A DNA stretch of 47,332 nucleotides, from assembly GCF_004353985.1 (NCBI RefSeq), contig NZ_SMOA01000020.1, positions 1 to 47,332 on the forward strand. The letters run 5' to 3'. Origin of the DNA: Paracraurococcus ruber. Lineage in GTDB: Bacteria; Pseudomonadota; Alphaproteobacteria; Acetobacterales; Acetobacteraceae. Shown piece after piece: positions 24,681-32,446 of the stretch. The position numbers were made by a program, and so were the translations under genes. The stretch's first letter is position 1; each line of letters begins with the position of its first letter. The notes beneath the pieces were generated by a model. It ran no database searches and was not told the origin of the DNA. It saw only the letters and a list, made by a program, of their open reading frames with translations.

Positions 24681-25919
24681 TCAGATCACCTGCGCCGCGG
24701 TCAGGCGGGCGATCTCCTCATCCGGCAGCTTCAGCCAGCCGCGATACACCTCGTCGTTATGCGCGCCCATGGCGGGGCCCAGCCATTTCACCGCGCCCGG
24801 CGTGTCGGACAGGCGCGGCACCACGTTGGGGATGGCAAGCTCGCCCAGGCGGTCATCCTGCACGCGGGCGATGTTGCCGCGCGCGGCGTATTGCGGGTCC
24901 TCGAAGATCTCGGCGATGGAATAGACCGGGCCGCAGGGCACCTGCGCCTCCTCGCACACCGCCAGCACCTCGTCGCGGGTGAAGCGGCCGGTCCAGGCGG
25001 CGACGAAGTCGTCCACCGCCGCGCGGTCGGCGTCGCGCTGCTTCACCACGCCCCATTTGCCCTCGCCCGCGGTCTCCGGCACGCCCATCGCCGCGGCCAG
25101 GCGGGCGAAGATCTTGTCGGAGGTGCAGGCGATCGCCACCCAGCGCCCGTCCTTCGTAGGGTAATGGCTGTGCGGCACCACGTTCACCGTGCCCGGCCCC
25201 ATGCGTTCGCGGACATAGCCGCGCGTCTGGTAGGCCGGCGCGATCTCGTCGAGGATGCGGAAGATCGGCTCGTACAGGCCGATATCGATCATCTGCCCGC
25301 GCCCGGTGATGTCGCGCGCCCGCAGCGCCATCATCACGCCGAGCGCACCATAGAGCCCCGCGAGATAGTCGGGGATGGTGGCGGAGCCCGGCGTCACCGG
25401 CGGCCGGTCCGGATAGCCCGCGAGGTAGGACAGGCCGCCGAAGGCATTGCCGATGCGCCCGAAGCCCGGCCGGCCGCTATAGGGCCCGGTCTGGCCATAG
25501 CCGGAGATCCGCACCATGACGAGGCGCGGATTGATCTCCTTCATCACGTCCCAGCCCAGGCCCCAGCGCTCCATCGTGCCGGGCTGGAAATTCTCCACCA
25601 GCACATCGGCCTCGGCGCACATGCGCTTCAGGATCGCCGCGCCCTCCGGCTTGCGCAGGTCCAGCGTGGCGAGCTTCTTGTTCCGGCACTCGGACAGCCA
25701 GGGCAGCGTCTCCCCGCAGGCATGCACGCTGCCGAATTTCCGCAGCGGGTCGCCCACCACGGGCAATTCCAGCTTGATCACCTCGGCGCCGAATTCGGCC
25801 AGCTGGGTGGAACAGAAGGGCCCGGCGAGGAAGGACGAGACATCCACCACCCGCAGGCCCTGCAACGGCATCACCGGGGCGTCGGCGGCGGGCGGCGGCT
25901 GGGACGCGTTCTCTGGCAT
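24681..25919 (-). CDS. CaiB/BaiF family CoA-transferase, catalytic Asp position altered
   Basis: A 412-residue class III CoA-transferase: GLRVVDVSSFLAGPFCSTQL at the N terminus, EFGAEVIKLE, ENFQPGTMERWG, ISGYGQTGPYSGRPGFG, and the usual interlaced C-terminal half. In formyl-CoA transferase the catalytic Asp (Asp169) lies in the PGYD segment; here the matching residue is Gly154 (RPGFGRIG). The second CaiB protein of this locus keeps that Asp. The protein may use a different nucleophile, act as racemase or hydrolase, or form a distinct subfamily. The start at 25919 follows GAGGAG; an in-frame ATG 17 codons earlier would cross the putative operator. It is transcribed with the CitE gene and diverges from a Bug receptor gene. 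Confidence 0.9.
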   Translation of the reverse strand: MPENASQPPPAADAPVMPLQGLRVVDVSSFLAGPFCSTQLAEFGAEVIKLELPVVGDPLRKFGSVHACGETLPWLSECRNKKLATLDLRKPEGAAILKRMCAEADVLVENFQPGTMERWGLGWDVMKEINPRLVMVRISGYGQTGPYSGRPGFGRIGNAFGGLSYLAGYPDRPPVTPGSATIPDYLAGLYGALGVMMALRARDITGRGQMIDIGLYEPIFRILDEIAPAYQTRGYVRERMGPGTVNVVPHSHYPTKDGRWVAIACTSDKIFARLAAAMGVPETAGEGKWGVVKQRDADRAAVDDFVAAWTGRFTRDEVLAVCEEAQVPCGPVYSIAEIFEDPQYAARGNIARVQDDRLGELAIPNVVPRLSDTPGAVKWLGPAMGAHNDEVYRGWLKLPDEEIARLTAAQVI

Positions 25920-25958
25920 GGGCGATCTCCTCGGGATCGAAGCTTGCGGTGGCCTAAT

Positions 25959-25970
25959 TGGTCCGGTCAA
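25959..25970. promoter_or_regulatory. candidate GntR operator, site 1
   Basis: TGGTCCGGTCAA matches the palindrome TTGTCCGGACAA at 10 of 12 positions. It lies in the 85-bp gap between the divergent CaiB/CitE and Bug genes, about 40 and 35 bp from their starts. Confidence 0.45.
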
Positions 25971-26004
25971 GTCAGCATGCCGGGGTCAGGAGGAAACCAC
26001 GCCC

Positions 26005-26973
26005 ATGCCATCCCGCCGCGCCCTGCTCGCCGCCGCGCTCGCGGCCGCCCCACCCGCTGCCCGCGCGCAGGACGCGGCGGGGTGGCCCGCCCGCCCGGTG
26101 CGGGTGGTGGTCCCCTATGCCGCCGGCGGCGGCACGGACCTGACGACGCGGGCGGTCATGGACGCGGTGGGAACCCGCCTGCAGCGGCCGGCGGTGGTGG
26201 AGAACCGGCCCGGCGCCGATGGCGCGATCGGCAGCGAGGCGGTGGCGCGCGCCGCGCCGGACGGCACGACGCTGATCGGCCTGAACCCGACCCATCTGCT
26301 GCTGCGCCATACCGCGGCCAGCCTGCCCTACGACCCCGTGGCGGATTTCACGCCGGTCGCGGTCTTCGCGCTCTATGCCTTCGTGCTGCTGGCGGCGGCC
26401 GAGGCGCCCTTCCGCGACATCCCCGGGCTGATCGCCGAGGCGCGGCGGCAGCCGGGCGCCATCGCCCATGGCACCGCGGATGTGGCGTCCGGGGTCGTCG
26501 GGGCGCGCTTCGCCCGGGCCGCCGGAATCACGCTGAACGAGATCCGCTATGCCGGCGGCGGCGCTTCCACCCGCGACCTGATGGGCGGGCACCTGACGCT
26601 GGCCTGGGTCAGCACGGCGACCGCCATGCCGCTGCTCGGCAGCGATCGCGTGCGCATCCTGGCCGTGACCGCCGCCCGGCCCTCGCCCTTCCTGCCCGGC
26701 GTGCCGACACTGGCCGAGCTTGGCCTGGGGGAGGCGAATTACGAAGGCTGGTTCGGCCTCTGGGGCCCGGGCCGCATGGCCCCGGCGCTGGTCGAGCGCA
26801 TCAACGCCGAGGCCCGCGCGGCCGGCGCGACGGAGGCGGTGCAGGCCAGGCTCCGCAGCCTGGCGGTGGAGCCCGTCTCCCTCGACGCCGCGCAGGTGGC
26901 GGCGCTGATGCGGGAGGACGATGCGCGCTGGACGCGGGCCGCGGCCGAGGGGCTGCTGCGGCGCGGCGGCTGA
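26005..26973 (+). CDS. Bug/TctC-family tripartite tricarboxylate transporter receptor
   Basis: A 322-residue periplasmic solute receptor. The signal (SRRALLAAALAAAPPAARAQ) has a twin Arg but otherwise looks Sec-like. The mature start WPARPVRVVVPYAAGGGTDLTTR is the Bug family ligand loop, and VVENRPGADGAIG and IRYAGGGASTRDLMGG follow. Bug proteins bind carboxylates such as citrate, glutamate or aromatic acids, and often outnumber the TctAB membrane subunits, which are absent here. AGGAGG lies eleven bases before the ATG. It diverges from the CaiB/CitE pair over a gap holding operator site 1, so it probably captures the acid that the pair processes. Confidence 0.92.
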   Translation: MPSRRALLAAALAAAPPAARAQDAAGWPARPVRVVVPYAAGGGTDLTTRAVMDAVGTRLQRPAVVENRPGADGAIGSEAVARAAPDGTTLIGLNPTHLLLRHTAASLPYDPVADFTPVAVFALYAFVLLAAAEAPFRDIPGLIAEARRQPGAIAHGTADVASGVVGARFARAAGITLNEIRYAGGGASTRDLMGGHLTLAWVSTATAMPLLGSDRVRILAVTAARPSPFLPGVPTLAELGLGEANYEGWFGLWGPGRMAPALVERINAEARAAGATEAVQARLRSLAVEPVSLDAAQVAALMREDDARWTRAAAEGLLRRGG

Positions 26974-26983
26974 CGCGCCGTGG

Positions 26984-28534
26984 CTACTCCGCGGCGTCGG
27001 GCAGCGGCGGCACGGCGGGCAGCTTCGGCGGGGCGCAGCCGGTGTCGCAGCACCGGCCCGGCTGGCGGGAGGCGCGCCGCGCCTCATCCGCCAGCACGCC
27101 GCGTTCCAGCAGCCGCTCGACCATCGCGGATTTCTCCTCGACCGGATAATGCCGCCAGATCTCGCGCTTCATCGCCTCCGGGCTGCCGCCGCCATGCAGG
27201 GAGATGACGGAGTACCAGCCGCCCTGGCTGGAGGCGGTGAGGTCCTCCATCAGCCGCGCGACCTCCAGCCGCTTCGCCGCAGGCACGTCGGGCCGCCCGG
27301 CGAGCACCGCGGCGAGGCTCGCCGCCGTCTCCGGGTTGTGGTCCTCCTCCGGCCCCGGCAGGGCGACGATCAGCCCGCCGGAGACATAGTGCGCCAGCCG
27401 GTGCATGTCGTAGATCTGCGTCGCCAGCAGCAGCTTGCCGACATTGCTGAACACCGTGTCCGGCATGACGGCGCCCGACGCGTCGCGGGTGCCGTAGACG
27501 CTGGCCGCCACGCCGCAGGCGTAGAAGCCTTCGACGATCTTGATCAGGTCCACCATGGCGTCGCGGACATGGCCATGCCGGTCCGGATCCAGCCCGTTCG
27601 CCTCGATCATCAGCGCGCCGGTGCCGATCAGCAGGTCGCCGAAGCCGGCGCGGGCCGCGATGCAGGAATGCCGGTGATGCGTCGCATAGCTGGTGGTGAC
27701 GAAGCCGGCCTCCTCATGCTCCCCGGCCAGGAAGACCCGGTCCCAGGGCACGAAGACGTCGTCGAAGACGACGACCCCGGTGGACTGGCCGAAGCGGGCG
27801 CTGAACCGCGCCGCCGGGTCGCCCGGCCGGCCGGCCGGCCGCGCCACGATGGTGACGCCCGGGGCATCCGCGGGCACCGCGCAGCAGACCGCGAACGCCG
27901 CCTCCTCCGCCGTCATGGTGCGGCAGGGCATGACCAGGAACTCGTGCATGTACGGCGCGCCGGTGACGATCGCCTTGGTGCCGCGGATGACGATGCCATC
28001 GGCCCGGCGCGCGGCGATGTGCACATGGACATCCGGGTTGGCCTGCTTGCCCGGCCGCAGCGACCGGTCGCCCTTCGCATCGGTCATCGCGATGCCCAGC
28101 GCCAGGTCGCGCCGCTGCACCTCCTCCAGGTAGGCCAGCAGCCGCGCATGCCGCTCCCCGCCGCCGCGCGCCGCATCCGCCCGGTGCGTGCCCTGGTGCA
28201 GGGCATTCAGCGCGTCATGCGCCAGGTAGCGCTGGGCGCAGCCGGATTCGCGGCAGAGCAGCCGCACCGCCTCCAGCTTGGCCAGCAGGTCGTCCGTGCT
28301 GCCGTTCACATGCAGCATGCGGTTGGTCGCCCGGCCGCTGCCCGCCTGGGTCGCGGTCATCACCGCGGCGTAGTCCGGCCGCAGCGCGAAATCATAGCTT
28401 ACGCCCAGGGCATTGATGCCGGGTTCCAGCAGGGGCTCATCCGCCACGCTTTCCACCCGGCGGCCATTCACGAAGACCCGGGGGTTGAGGGCGCGGAGGG
28501 AGTCGCGGTACTCGGCGGCGGACATGCTGGCCAT
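26984..28534 (-). CDS. 4-hydroxyphenylacetate 3-hydroxylase (HpaB)-family flavoprotein
   Basis: A 516-residue protein of the HpaB/4-hydroxybutyryl-CoA dehydratase family, with the N-terminal domain (YRDSLRALNPRVFVNGRRV) and the long helical C-terminal domain. Compared with Clostridium AbfD, the iron-sulfur ligands are mostly lost: C99 is kept, C103 is Tyr103, H292 is kept as His287, and C299 is Ala294. A dehydratase with a [4Fe-4S] cluster is therefore unlikely; an FADH2-dependent hydroxylase is more plausible. No flavin reductase gene is adjacent. The C-terminal tail adds a short Cys-rich stretch, CCDTGC. The ATG at 28534 has GGGGAGGG upstream. The gene converges on the Bug gene, 10 bp apart, and diverges from the isochorismatase-like gene over operator site 2. 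Confidence 0.87.
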   Translation of the reverse strand: MASMSAAEYRDSLRALNPRVFVNGRRVESVADEPLLEPGINALGVSYDFALRPDYAAVMTATQAGSGRATNRMLHVNGSTDDLLAKLEAVRLLCRESGCAQRYLAHDALNALHQGTHRADAARGGGERHARLLAYLEEVQRRDLALGIAMTDAKGDRSLRPGKQANPDVHVHIAARRADGIVIRGTKAIVTGAPYMHEFLVMPCRTMTAEEAAFAVCCAVPADAPGVTIVARPAGRPGDPAARFSARFGQSTGVVVFDDVFVPWDRVFLAGEHEEAGFVTTSYATHHRHSCIAARAGFGDLLIGTGALMIEANGLDPDRHGHVRDAMVDLIKIVEGFYACGVAASVYGTRDASGAVMPDTVFSNVGKLLLATQIYDMHRLAHYVSGGLIVALPGPEEDHNPETAASLAAVLAGRPDVPAAKRLEVARLMEDLTASSQGGWYSVISLHGGGSPEAMKREIWRHYPVEEKSAMVERLLERGVLADEARRASRQPGRCCDTGCAPPKLPAVPPLPDAAE

Positions 28535-28594
28535 GGCGGCCCTCCCCTGCTGGCGCGGCCGATCCAAGAGCACGCCATGGGGGCCGTCAATGGC

Positions 28595-28606
28595 TCGTCC
28601 GGACAA
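28595..28606. promoter_or_regulatory. candidate GntR operator, site 2
   Basis: TCGTCCGGACAA matches TTGTCCGGACAA at 11 of 12 positions. It sits in the 119-bp divergent gap, 61 bp from the HpaB-family start and 48 bp from the isochorismatase-like start. Confidence 0.5.
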
Positions 28607-28653
28607 CCTGCCACCTCCTCTGCCGCATCCGCCACCCCGACCGGAGCCCCGCC

Positions 28654-29192
28654 GTGACCCTGGCCCTCGACCGCGCCCGCTCGCTCCTCCTCGTCGTGGA
28701 CATGCAGGCCAGGCTGCAGCCGGCGATCGCCGCCGGCGACGCCGTGCTGCGGGAGGTGCTGCGGCTAATGCGGGTCGCCCGCACCCTGGCGGTTCCCGTG
28801 CTGGCCACCGAGCATTGCGCCGAGGCCATCGGCGATACCCTGGGCGAGGTCGCGACGCTCGCCGACAGGGTGGTGGCGAAGACGCATTTCGACGCCTGCG
28901 CCGAGCCGGGCTTCCTGGACGCCCTGCCGCCCGGCCGGCCGGACATCCTGCTCTGCGGCACGGAAGCGCATGTCTGCGTGCTGCAGACGGCGCTGGGGCT
29001 GCGGGCCGCGGCGGCAGGGTGCTGGTGGCCCGCGACGCCATCGGCAGCCGGCGGGCCGAGGACGTCGCCGCCGCGCTGGACCGCATGCGGCCGCGCGGGA
29101 TCGAACCCGTCACGGTGGAGATGGCGGCCTTCGAATGGCTCCGCGACGCGCGCGATCCGCGTTTCCGCGACGTGCTCCGCCTGGTGAAGTAG
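28654..29192 (+). pseudogene. isochorismatase-family hydrolase, one-base frameshift
   Basis: The first about 120 codons (GTG start, GGAG upstream) read as a cysteine hydrolase: Asp16 in LLLVVDMQARL, Lys76 in VVAKTHFDAC and nucleophile Cys108 in TEAHVCVLQTALGLR, the complete triad. Near 29005-29014 the frame breaks. From there the family's C-terminal part continues in another frame (RVLVARDAIGSRRAEDVAA, then EPVTVEMAAFEWL) to the stop at 29192. Adding one G in the run of G/C there would restore a normal protein of about 180 residues. Either the gene is freshly inactivated or the base is a sequencing omission in very G+C-rich DNA; without the fix, a 177-residue product with a scrambled C terminus results. 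The GntR gene starts 15 bp later. Confidence 0.8.
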
Positions 29193-29207
29193 GACCGGCG
29201 GTCAGGC

Positions 29208-29963
29208 ATGTCGGCACGGGACCAGACGACGGAGCGGCAACGGCCGCCGCGATACCGGCAGGTGGCGGAGGCGTTGATGGCGCGGCTGCGCGACGGGACG
29301 CACCCGGTCGGCGCCATGCTGCCGACCGAGACGGAACTCTGCGCACGCTACCATGTCTCCCGCCACACGGTGCGGGAGGCGCTGCGGCTGCTGGAGGAGG
29401 CGGGGCTGGTCGCCCGCCGCCAGGGCAGCGGCACCACCGTCATCGCGCAGGAATCGCGCGGCCGCTTCGTGCAGGACATCTCCTCCATGGCGGAGCTGCT
29501 GCAATACCCGGCCGAGACGCGGCTGACGGTGCTGCGGGCGCGGGAGACGCGGGTCGATGCGGTGGCGGCCGCGAGCCTCGGCCTGCCGGAAGCCGGCACC
29601 TGGCTGCGGGTGGAGGGTATCCGCCGCGTCCGGGTGACCGAGGCGCCGATCTGCTGCGTCACCATCCTGCTGCGGCCCGAACATGCCGCGGTGCTGGAGG
29701 CGATCGGGGTGGAGAAGGACCCGGTCTATGCGCTGGTGGAGCGGCGCTTCGGCCTGACCGTCACCGGGATCGAGCTGGAGATGTCCGCAGGCGGCGTGCC
29801 GCAGGCCGAGGCGGCGCTGCTGGAGGTCGAGCCGGGCTCGCCCGCCCTGGTCATCCGCCGGCGCTACCGCGAGGCGGGCGGGCGGGTCTTCGAGGTCTCC
29901 GAGGCGACCCACCCGGCGCCGCGCTTCACCTATCGCGCCACCCTCAGGCGGGAGGCGCGGTGA
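29208..29963 (+). CDS. GntR-family transcriptional regulator with UTRA domain (HutC subfamily)
   Basis: The 251-residue protein has an N-terminal GntR winged helix (about 14-78): PPRYRQVAEALMARLRDG, then LPTETELCARYHVSRHTVREALRLLEEAGLVARRQGSGT read across the turn. A UTRA effector domain fills about 90-245, ending in VIRRRYREAGGRVFEVSEA. HutC-type proteins are usually repressors released by a pathway metabolite. GntR operators often have the form GT-N4-AC, and exactly that core (GTCCGGAC, with variants) recurs in four promoter gaps of this locus. The gene is inside the locus, behind the isochorismatase-like gene, and converges on the second CitE gene with a 20-bp overlap of their ends. It is the obvious candidate regulator of the region. 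Confidence 0.93.
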   Translation: MSARDQTTERQRPPRYRQVAEALMARLRDGTHPVGAMLPTETELCARYHVSRHTVREALRLLEEAGLVARRQGSGTTVIAQESRGRFVQDISSMAELLQYPAETRLTVLRARETRVDAVAAASLGLPEAGTWLRVEGIRRVRVTEAPICCVTILLRPEHAAVLEAIGVEKDPVYALVERRFGLTVTGIELEMSAGGVPQAEAALLEVEPGSPALVIRRRYREAGGRVFEVSEATHPAPRFTYRATLRREAR

Positions 29964-30861
29964 GCACCTCCTTCGCCGCGATCCGGTCGGCCAGCGCCAG
30001 CATGCGGCGGGCGCGCTCGACGATCGGGTAGTCCACGAAGCGGCCATCGACCTGGATGGAGGCGAGGCCCCGCGCCTCGGCCTCGGCGAAGGCGGCCATG
30101 ATGCGGCGGGCCCGCGCCAGCTCCTCCGCGGGCGGCGAATAGGCCGCATGCGCCGCCGCCACCTGGTCCGGATGGATGCAGAGCCGGCCCTGGAAGCCCA
30201 GCGCGGCGCCGCGCGCGCAGGAGGCGCGGTAGGCCTCGGCCTCGCGCAGCTCGATCCAGACCGTGTCGATCGGCGCGTCCAGCCCGGCGGCGCGGCTGGC
30301 CAGCACGATGGCGGCGCGCGCCGTCTCCAGCTCGGTCTCCGCCAGGCCCCAGGCGATGCCGAGGTCGAGCGTGTAGTCGCCGGCGCCGAAGGCGAGCCGC
30401 CGCACCCGCCCGCCCAGCGCCGCCGCGGCGCGCGCCAGGCCGTCCAGCCGCGCCAGGCCGCGCGCGGTTTCCAGCAGCGGCATGACCTCGATCCCGCCCG
30501 GCGGCAGGCCGCGCTCCCGTTCCAGCGCCGAGAGCATCCAGTCCACCGCCAGCAGCTCCCCCGCCTCCTCCAGCTTCGGCAGGACGATGCCGTCGAGGCC
30601 CGGGCCGGCGACGGACTGGATGTCCCCGAAGCACCATTCCGTGCCGAAGGCGTTCACCCGGACGAAGGCGCGGCAGGTCCGCGGGCGCTGCAGCCCGGCC
30701 CGCACGGCGTCGCGCGCAGCAACCTTGGCGGCGATCGCCACCGCATCCTCGAGGTCGAGGATGGCGGCATCGGCGCCAGCGGTGAGCACCTTCTCCGCCC
30801 GCCGCGGATGGTCGCCGGGGGCGAAGAGGAAGCTGCGGTTGGGACCGGCGGGGATCGTCAT
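29944..30861 (-). CDS. CitE-family CoA lyase, second copy
   Basis: A 305-residue CitE/malyl-CoA lyase family TIM barrel with SFLFAPGDHPRRAEK at the N terminus, AILDLEDAV, VMPLLETARGL, FGAGDYTLDLG and RLCIHPDQVAAAH. In the P. aeruginosa itaconate locus the equivalent enzyme cleaves citramalyl-CoA to acetyl-CoA and pyruvate; the gene set around this copy suggests a similar last step. The start at 30861 is taken because GGAGG lies seven bases upstream; an ATG 12 bp earlier supplies part of that sequence. It is transcribed away from the PrpD gene over a 76-bp gap with operator site 3. Confidence 0.88.
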   Translation of the reverse strand: MTIPAGPNRSFLFAPGDHPRRAEKVLTAGADAAILDLEDAVAIAAKVAARDAVRAGLQRPRTCRAFVRVNAFGTEWCFGDIQSVAGPGLDGIVLPKLEEAGELLAVDWMLSALERERGLPPGGIEVMPLLETARGLARLDGLARAAAALGGRVRRLAFGAGDYTLDLGIAWGLAETELETARAAIVLASRAAGLDAPIDTVWIELREAEAYRASCARGAALGFQGRLCIHPDQVAAAHAAYSPPAEELARARRIMAAFAEAEARGLASIQVDGRFVDYPIVERARRMLALADRIAAKEVLTAPPA

Positions 30862-30883
30862 GGGCACCTCCATGGCCGCCATC

Positions 30884-30900
30884 TTGTCCGGACATGTCCG
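30884..30900. promoter_or_regulatory. candidate GntR operator, site 3 (overlapping palindromes)
   Basis: TTGTCCGGACAT (30884-30895) matches TTGTCCGGACAA at 11 of 12. It overlaps a second perfect palindrome, CGGACATGTCCG (to 30900), giving three half-sites in a row. It lies 23 bp from the CitE start and about 40 bp from the PrpD start. Confidence 0.5.
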
Positions 30901-30904
30901 ATGC

Positions 30905-30920
30905 GCCAAGCTGGCTTGGC
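30905..30920. promoter_or_regulatory. 16-bp inverted repeat in the divergent gap
   Basis: GCCAAGC-TG-GCTTGGC is a perfect 7-bp dyad with a 2-bp centre, four bases beyond operator site 3 and ending 17 bp before the PrpD start. It may bind a second regulator or shape the PrpD leader. Confidence 0.35.
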
Positions 30921-30937
30921 CAGAAGGGAGGTTCGCC

Positions 30938-32350
30938 GTGGATACCCTGCCCCGGGGCCTCGGCCTCGATGCCGATGCGCCCATCGCCCAGCGCCTGGCC
31001 GAGTTCACCCATGCTGTACGGGCGGAGAACATCCCGGCCGACGTGATCGCGCAGGCCAAGCGCCATCTGCTCGACTGCCTCGGCATCGCGCTCGCCTCCT
31101 CCGGCTTCGAGTTCGGGGTGCGCACCGCGACCGCCATCGCGGGGCTGGCCGGCGACGGCGAGCATCCGGTCATCGGCCTCGCCATTCGGCTGCCGCTGCG
31201 CGACGCGGTGCTGGTGAACGGCACCTTCATCCATGGTCTCGACTACGACGACACGCATTCCGACGCCGTGGTGCATGCCTCCGCCTCCGCCGTGCCGACG
31301 GCGCTGCACATGGCGCGCGCGCACCGGGCGACCGGGCTGGAAGCGCTGGCGGCGTATGTCCTCGGGGTCGAGGCCTCGGCCCGCATCGGCGCCGCCGCGC
31401 AGGGCGGCTTCCACCAGGTGGGCTTCCATCCCACCGGCATGGTGGGCGCCTTCGGTGCGGCGCTGACGGCCGGGCGGCTGGCCGGCGCCACGCCGCGACA
31501 GATGCAGGCGGCGCAGGGCATCGTGCTCTCCATGGCAGCGGGGTCGCTGGAATTCCTGGCGGACGGGTCCTGGACCAAGCGCATCCATCCGGGCTGGGCC
31601 GGCGTCGCCGGCATCACCGCCACGGCCCTGGCGCGCGGCGGCTTCAAGGGGCCGCCACGGCCCTATGAGGGGCGCTTCGGCCTGTTCGCCTCCCATCTGC
31701 AGGAACGGGCGCCGGCCGATCTCTCCCGCTGTGCCGCGCATCTCGGGGAGGTGTGGGAGATGCGCAACGTGGCGCTGAAGCCCTATCCCTGCTGCCATTT
31801 CAACCATGCCTTCGCCGATGCGGCGCTGGCGCTGCGCGCGGCGCATGGGCTGCGGCCGGAGGAGATCGCACGCATCACCTGCCGCATCCATGAGGGCCAG
31901 GTGAAGGTCGTGTGCGAGCCCGAGGCGGCGAAGCGGGCACCGGCCAATTCCTACGAGGCGCAGTTCAGCGTGCACTACGCCGTCTGCGCCGCGCTGGTGC
32001 GCGGCCGCTTCGGCCTGGACGACCTGGAGGAGGAGGCGATCCAAGACCCGGAGATCCTCTCCCTGATGGCGCGCACCGGCTACGAGACCGACCCGACCAG
32101 CCGCTTCCCGCGCTACTACGGCGGCGAGGTGGTGGTGGAACTGCGGGACGGCCGCGTGCTGCGCCACCGCGAGGAGATGAACCGCGGCTCCGACGGCAAC
32201 CCGCTGTCGCAGGCGGATGTCGAGCGGAAATTCCTCGACAATGCCCGCCGCGTGCTCTCGGCCGCGCGGGCGCAGCAGGTGCTGGACCTGGCGATGACGC
32301 TGGACCGCGCGCCGGGCACGGAGGCGCTGACCGACGCGCTGTCGGGCTGA
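30938..32350 (+). CDS. MmgE/PrpD family protein
   Basis: A 470-residue protein of the MmgE/PrpD/immune-responsive-gene-1 family. The helical first domain includes AKRHLLDCLGIALASSGFEF, the hallmark FIHGLDYDDTHSDAV and FHPTGMVGAFGAA; the second domain includes VALKPYPCCHFNHAFADA. Members include 2-methylcitrate dehydratase and cis-aconitate decarboxylase (which makes itaconate). Without prpB/prpC nearby, a methylcitrate role is not favoured. The P. aeruginosa itaconate locus also holds a PrpD-family gene of unsettled role. The GTG start at 30938 is chosen because AAGGGAGG lies eight bases upstream; open frame before it crosses the CitE gene. Confidence 0.9.
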   Translation: MDTLPRGLGLDADAPIAQRLAEFTHAVRAENIPADVIAQAKRHLLDCLGIALASSGFEFGVRTATAIAGLAGDGEHPVIGLAIRLPLRDAVLVNGTFIHGLDYDDTHSDAVVHASASAVPTALHMARAHRATGLEALAAYVLGVEASARIGAAAQGGFHQVGFHPTGMVGAFGAALTAGRLAGATPRQMQAAQGIVLSMAAGSLEFLADGSWTKRIHPGWAGVAGITATALARGGFKGPPRPYEGRFGLFASHLQERAPADLSRCAAHLGEVWEMRNVALKPYPCCHFNHAFADAALALRAAHGLRPEEIARITCRIHEGQVKVVCEPEAAKRAPANSYEAQFSVHYAVCAALVRGRFGLDDLEEEAIQDPEILSLMARTGYETDPTSRFPRYYGGEVVVELRDGRVLRHREEMNRGSDGNPLSQADVERKFLDNARRVLSAARAQQVLDLAMTLDRAPGTEALTDALSG

Positions 32351-32375
32351 GCGCGGCCCGTGCTTGACCCCTGAT

Positions 32376-32405
32376 TTGTCCGGACGCATCCTCGCCTCCG
32401 GACAA
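32376..32405. promoter_or_regulatory. candidate GntR operator, site 4 (spaced inverted pair)
   Basis: TTGTCCGGACGC (10 of 12) is followed by an inverted copy, so that TTGTCCGGA (32376-32384) and TCCGGACAA (32397-32405) form a perfect 9-bp dyad with a 12-bp spacer. It sits in the 96-bp gap before the MaoC gene, 42-71 bp from its start. Confidence 0.5.
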
Positions 32406-32446
32406 GGCGCCGCGAAGCGCCGGTAGCGGAGGATGGCGTCCTGGAC

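Noticed and set aside
26984-28534. 4-hydroxybutyryl-CoA dehydratase assignment
   Set aside because: Two of the four cluster ligands are replaced (Tyr103, Ala294).
30938-32350. 2-methylcitrate dehydratase (prpD) assignment
   Set aside because: No prpB, prpC or prpR is near, and the neighbours point to a CoA-ester pathway, so only the family name is kept.
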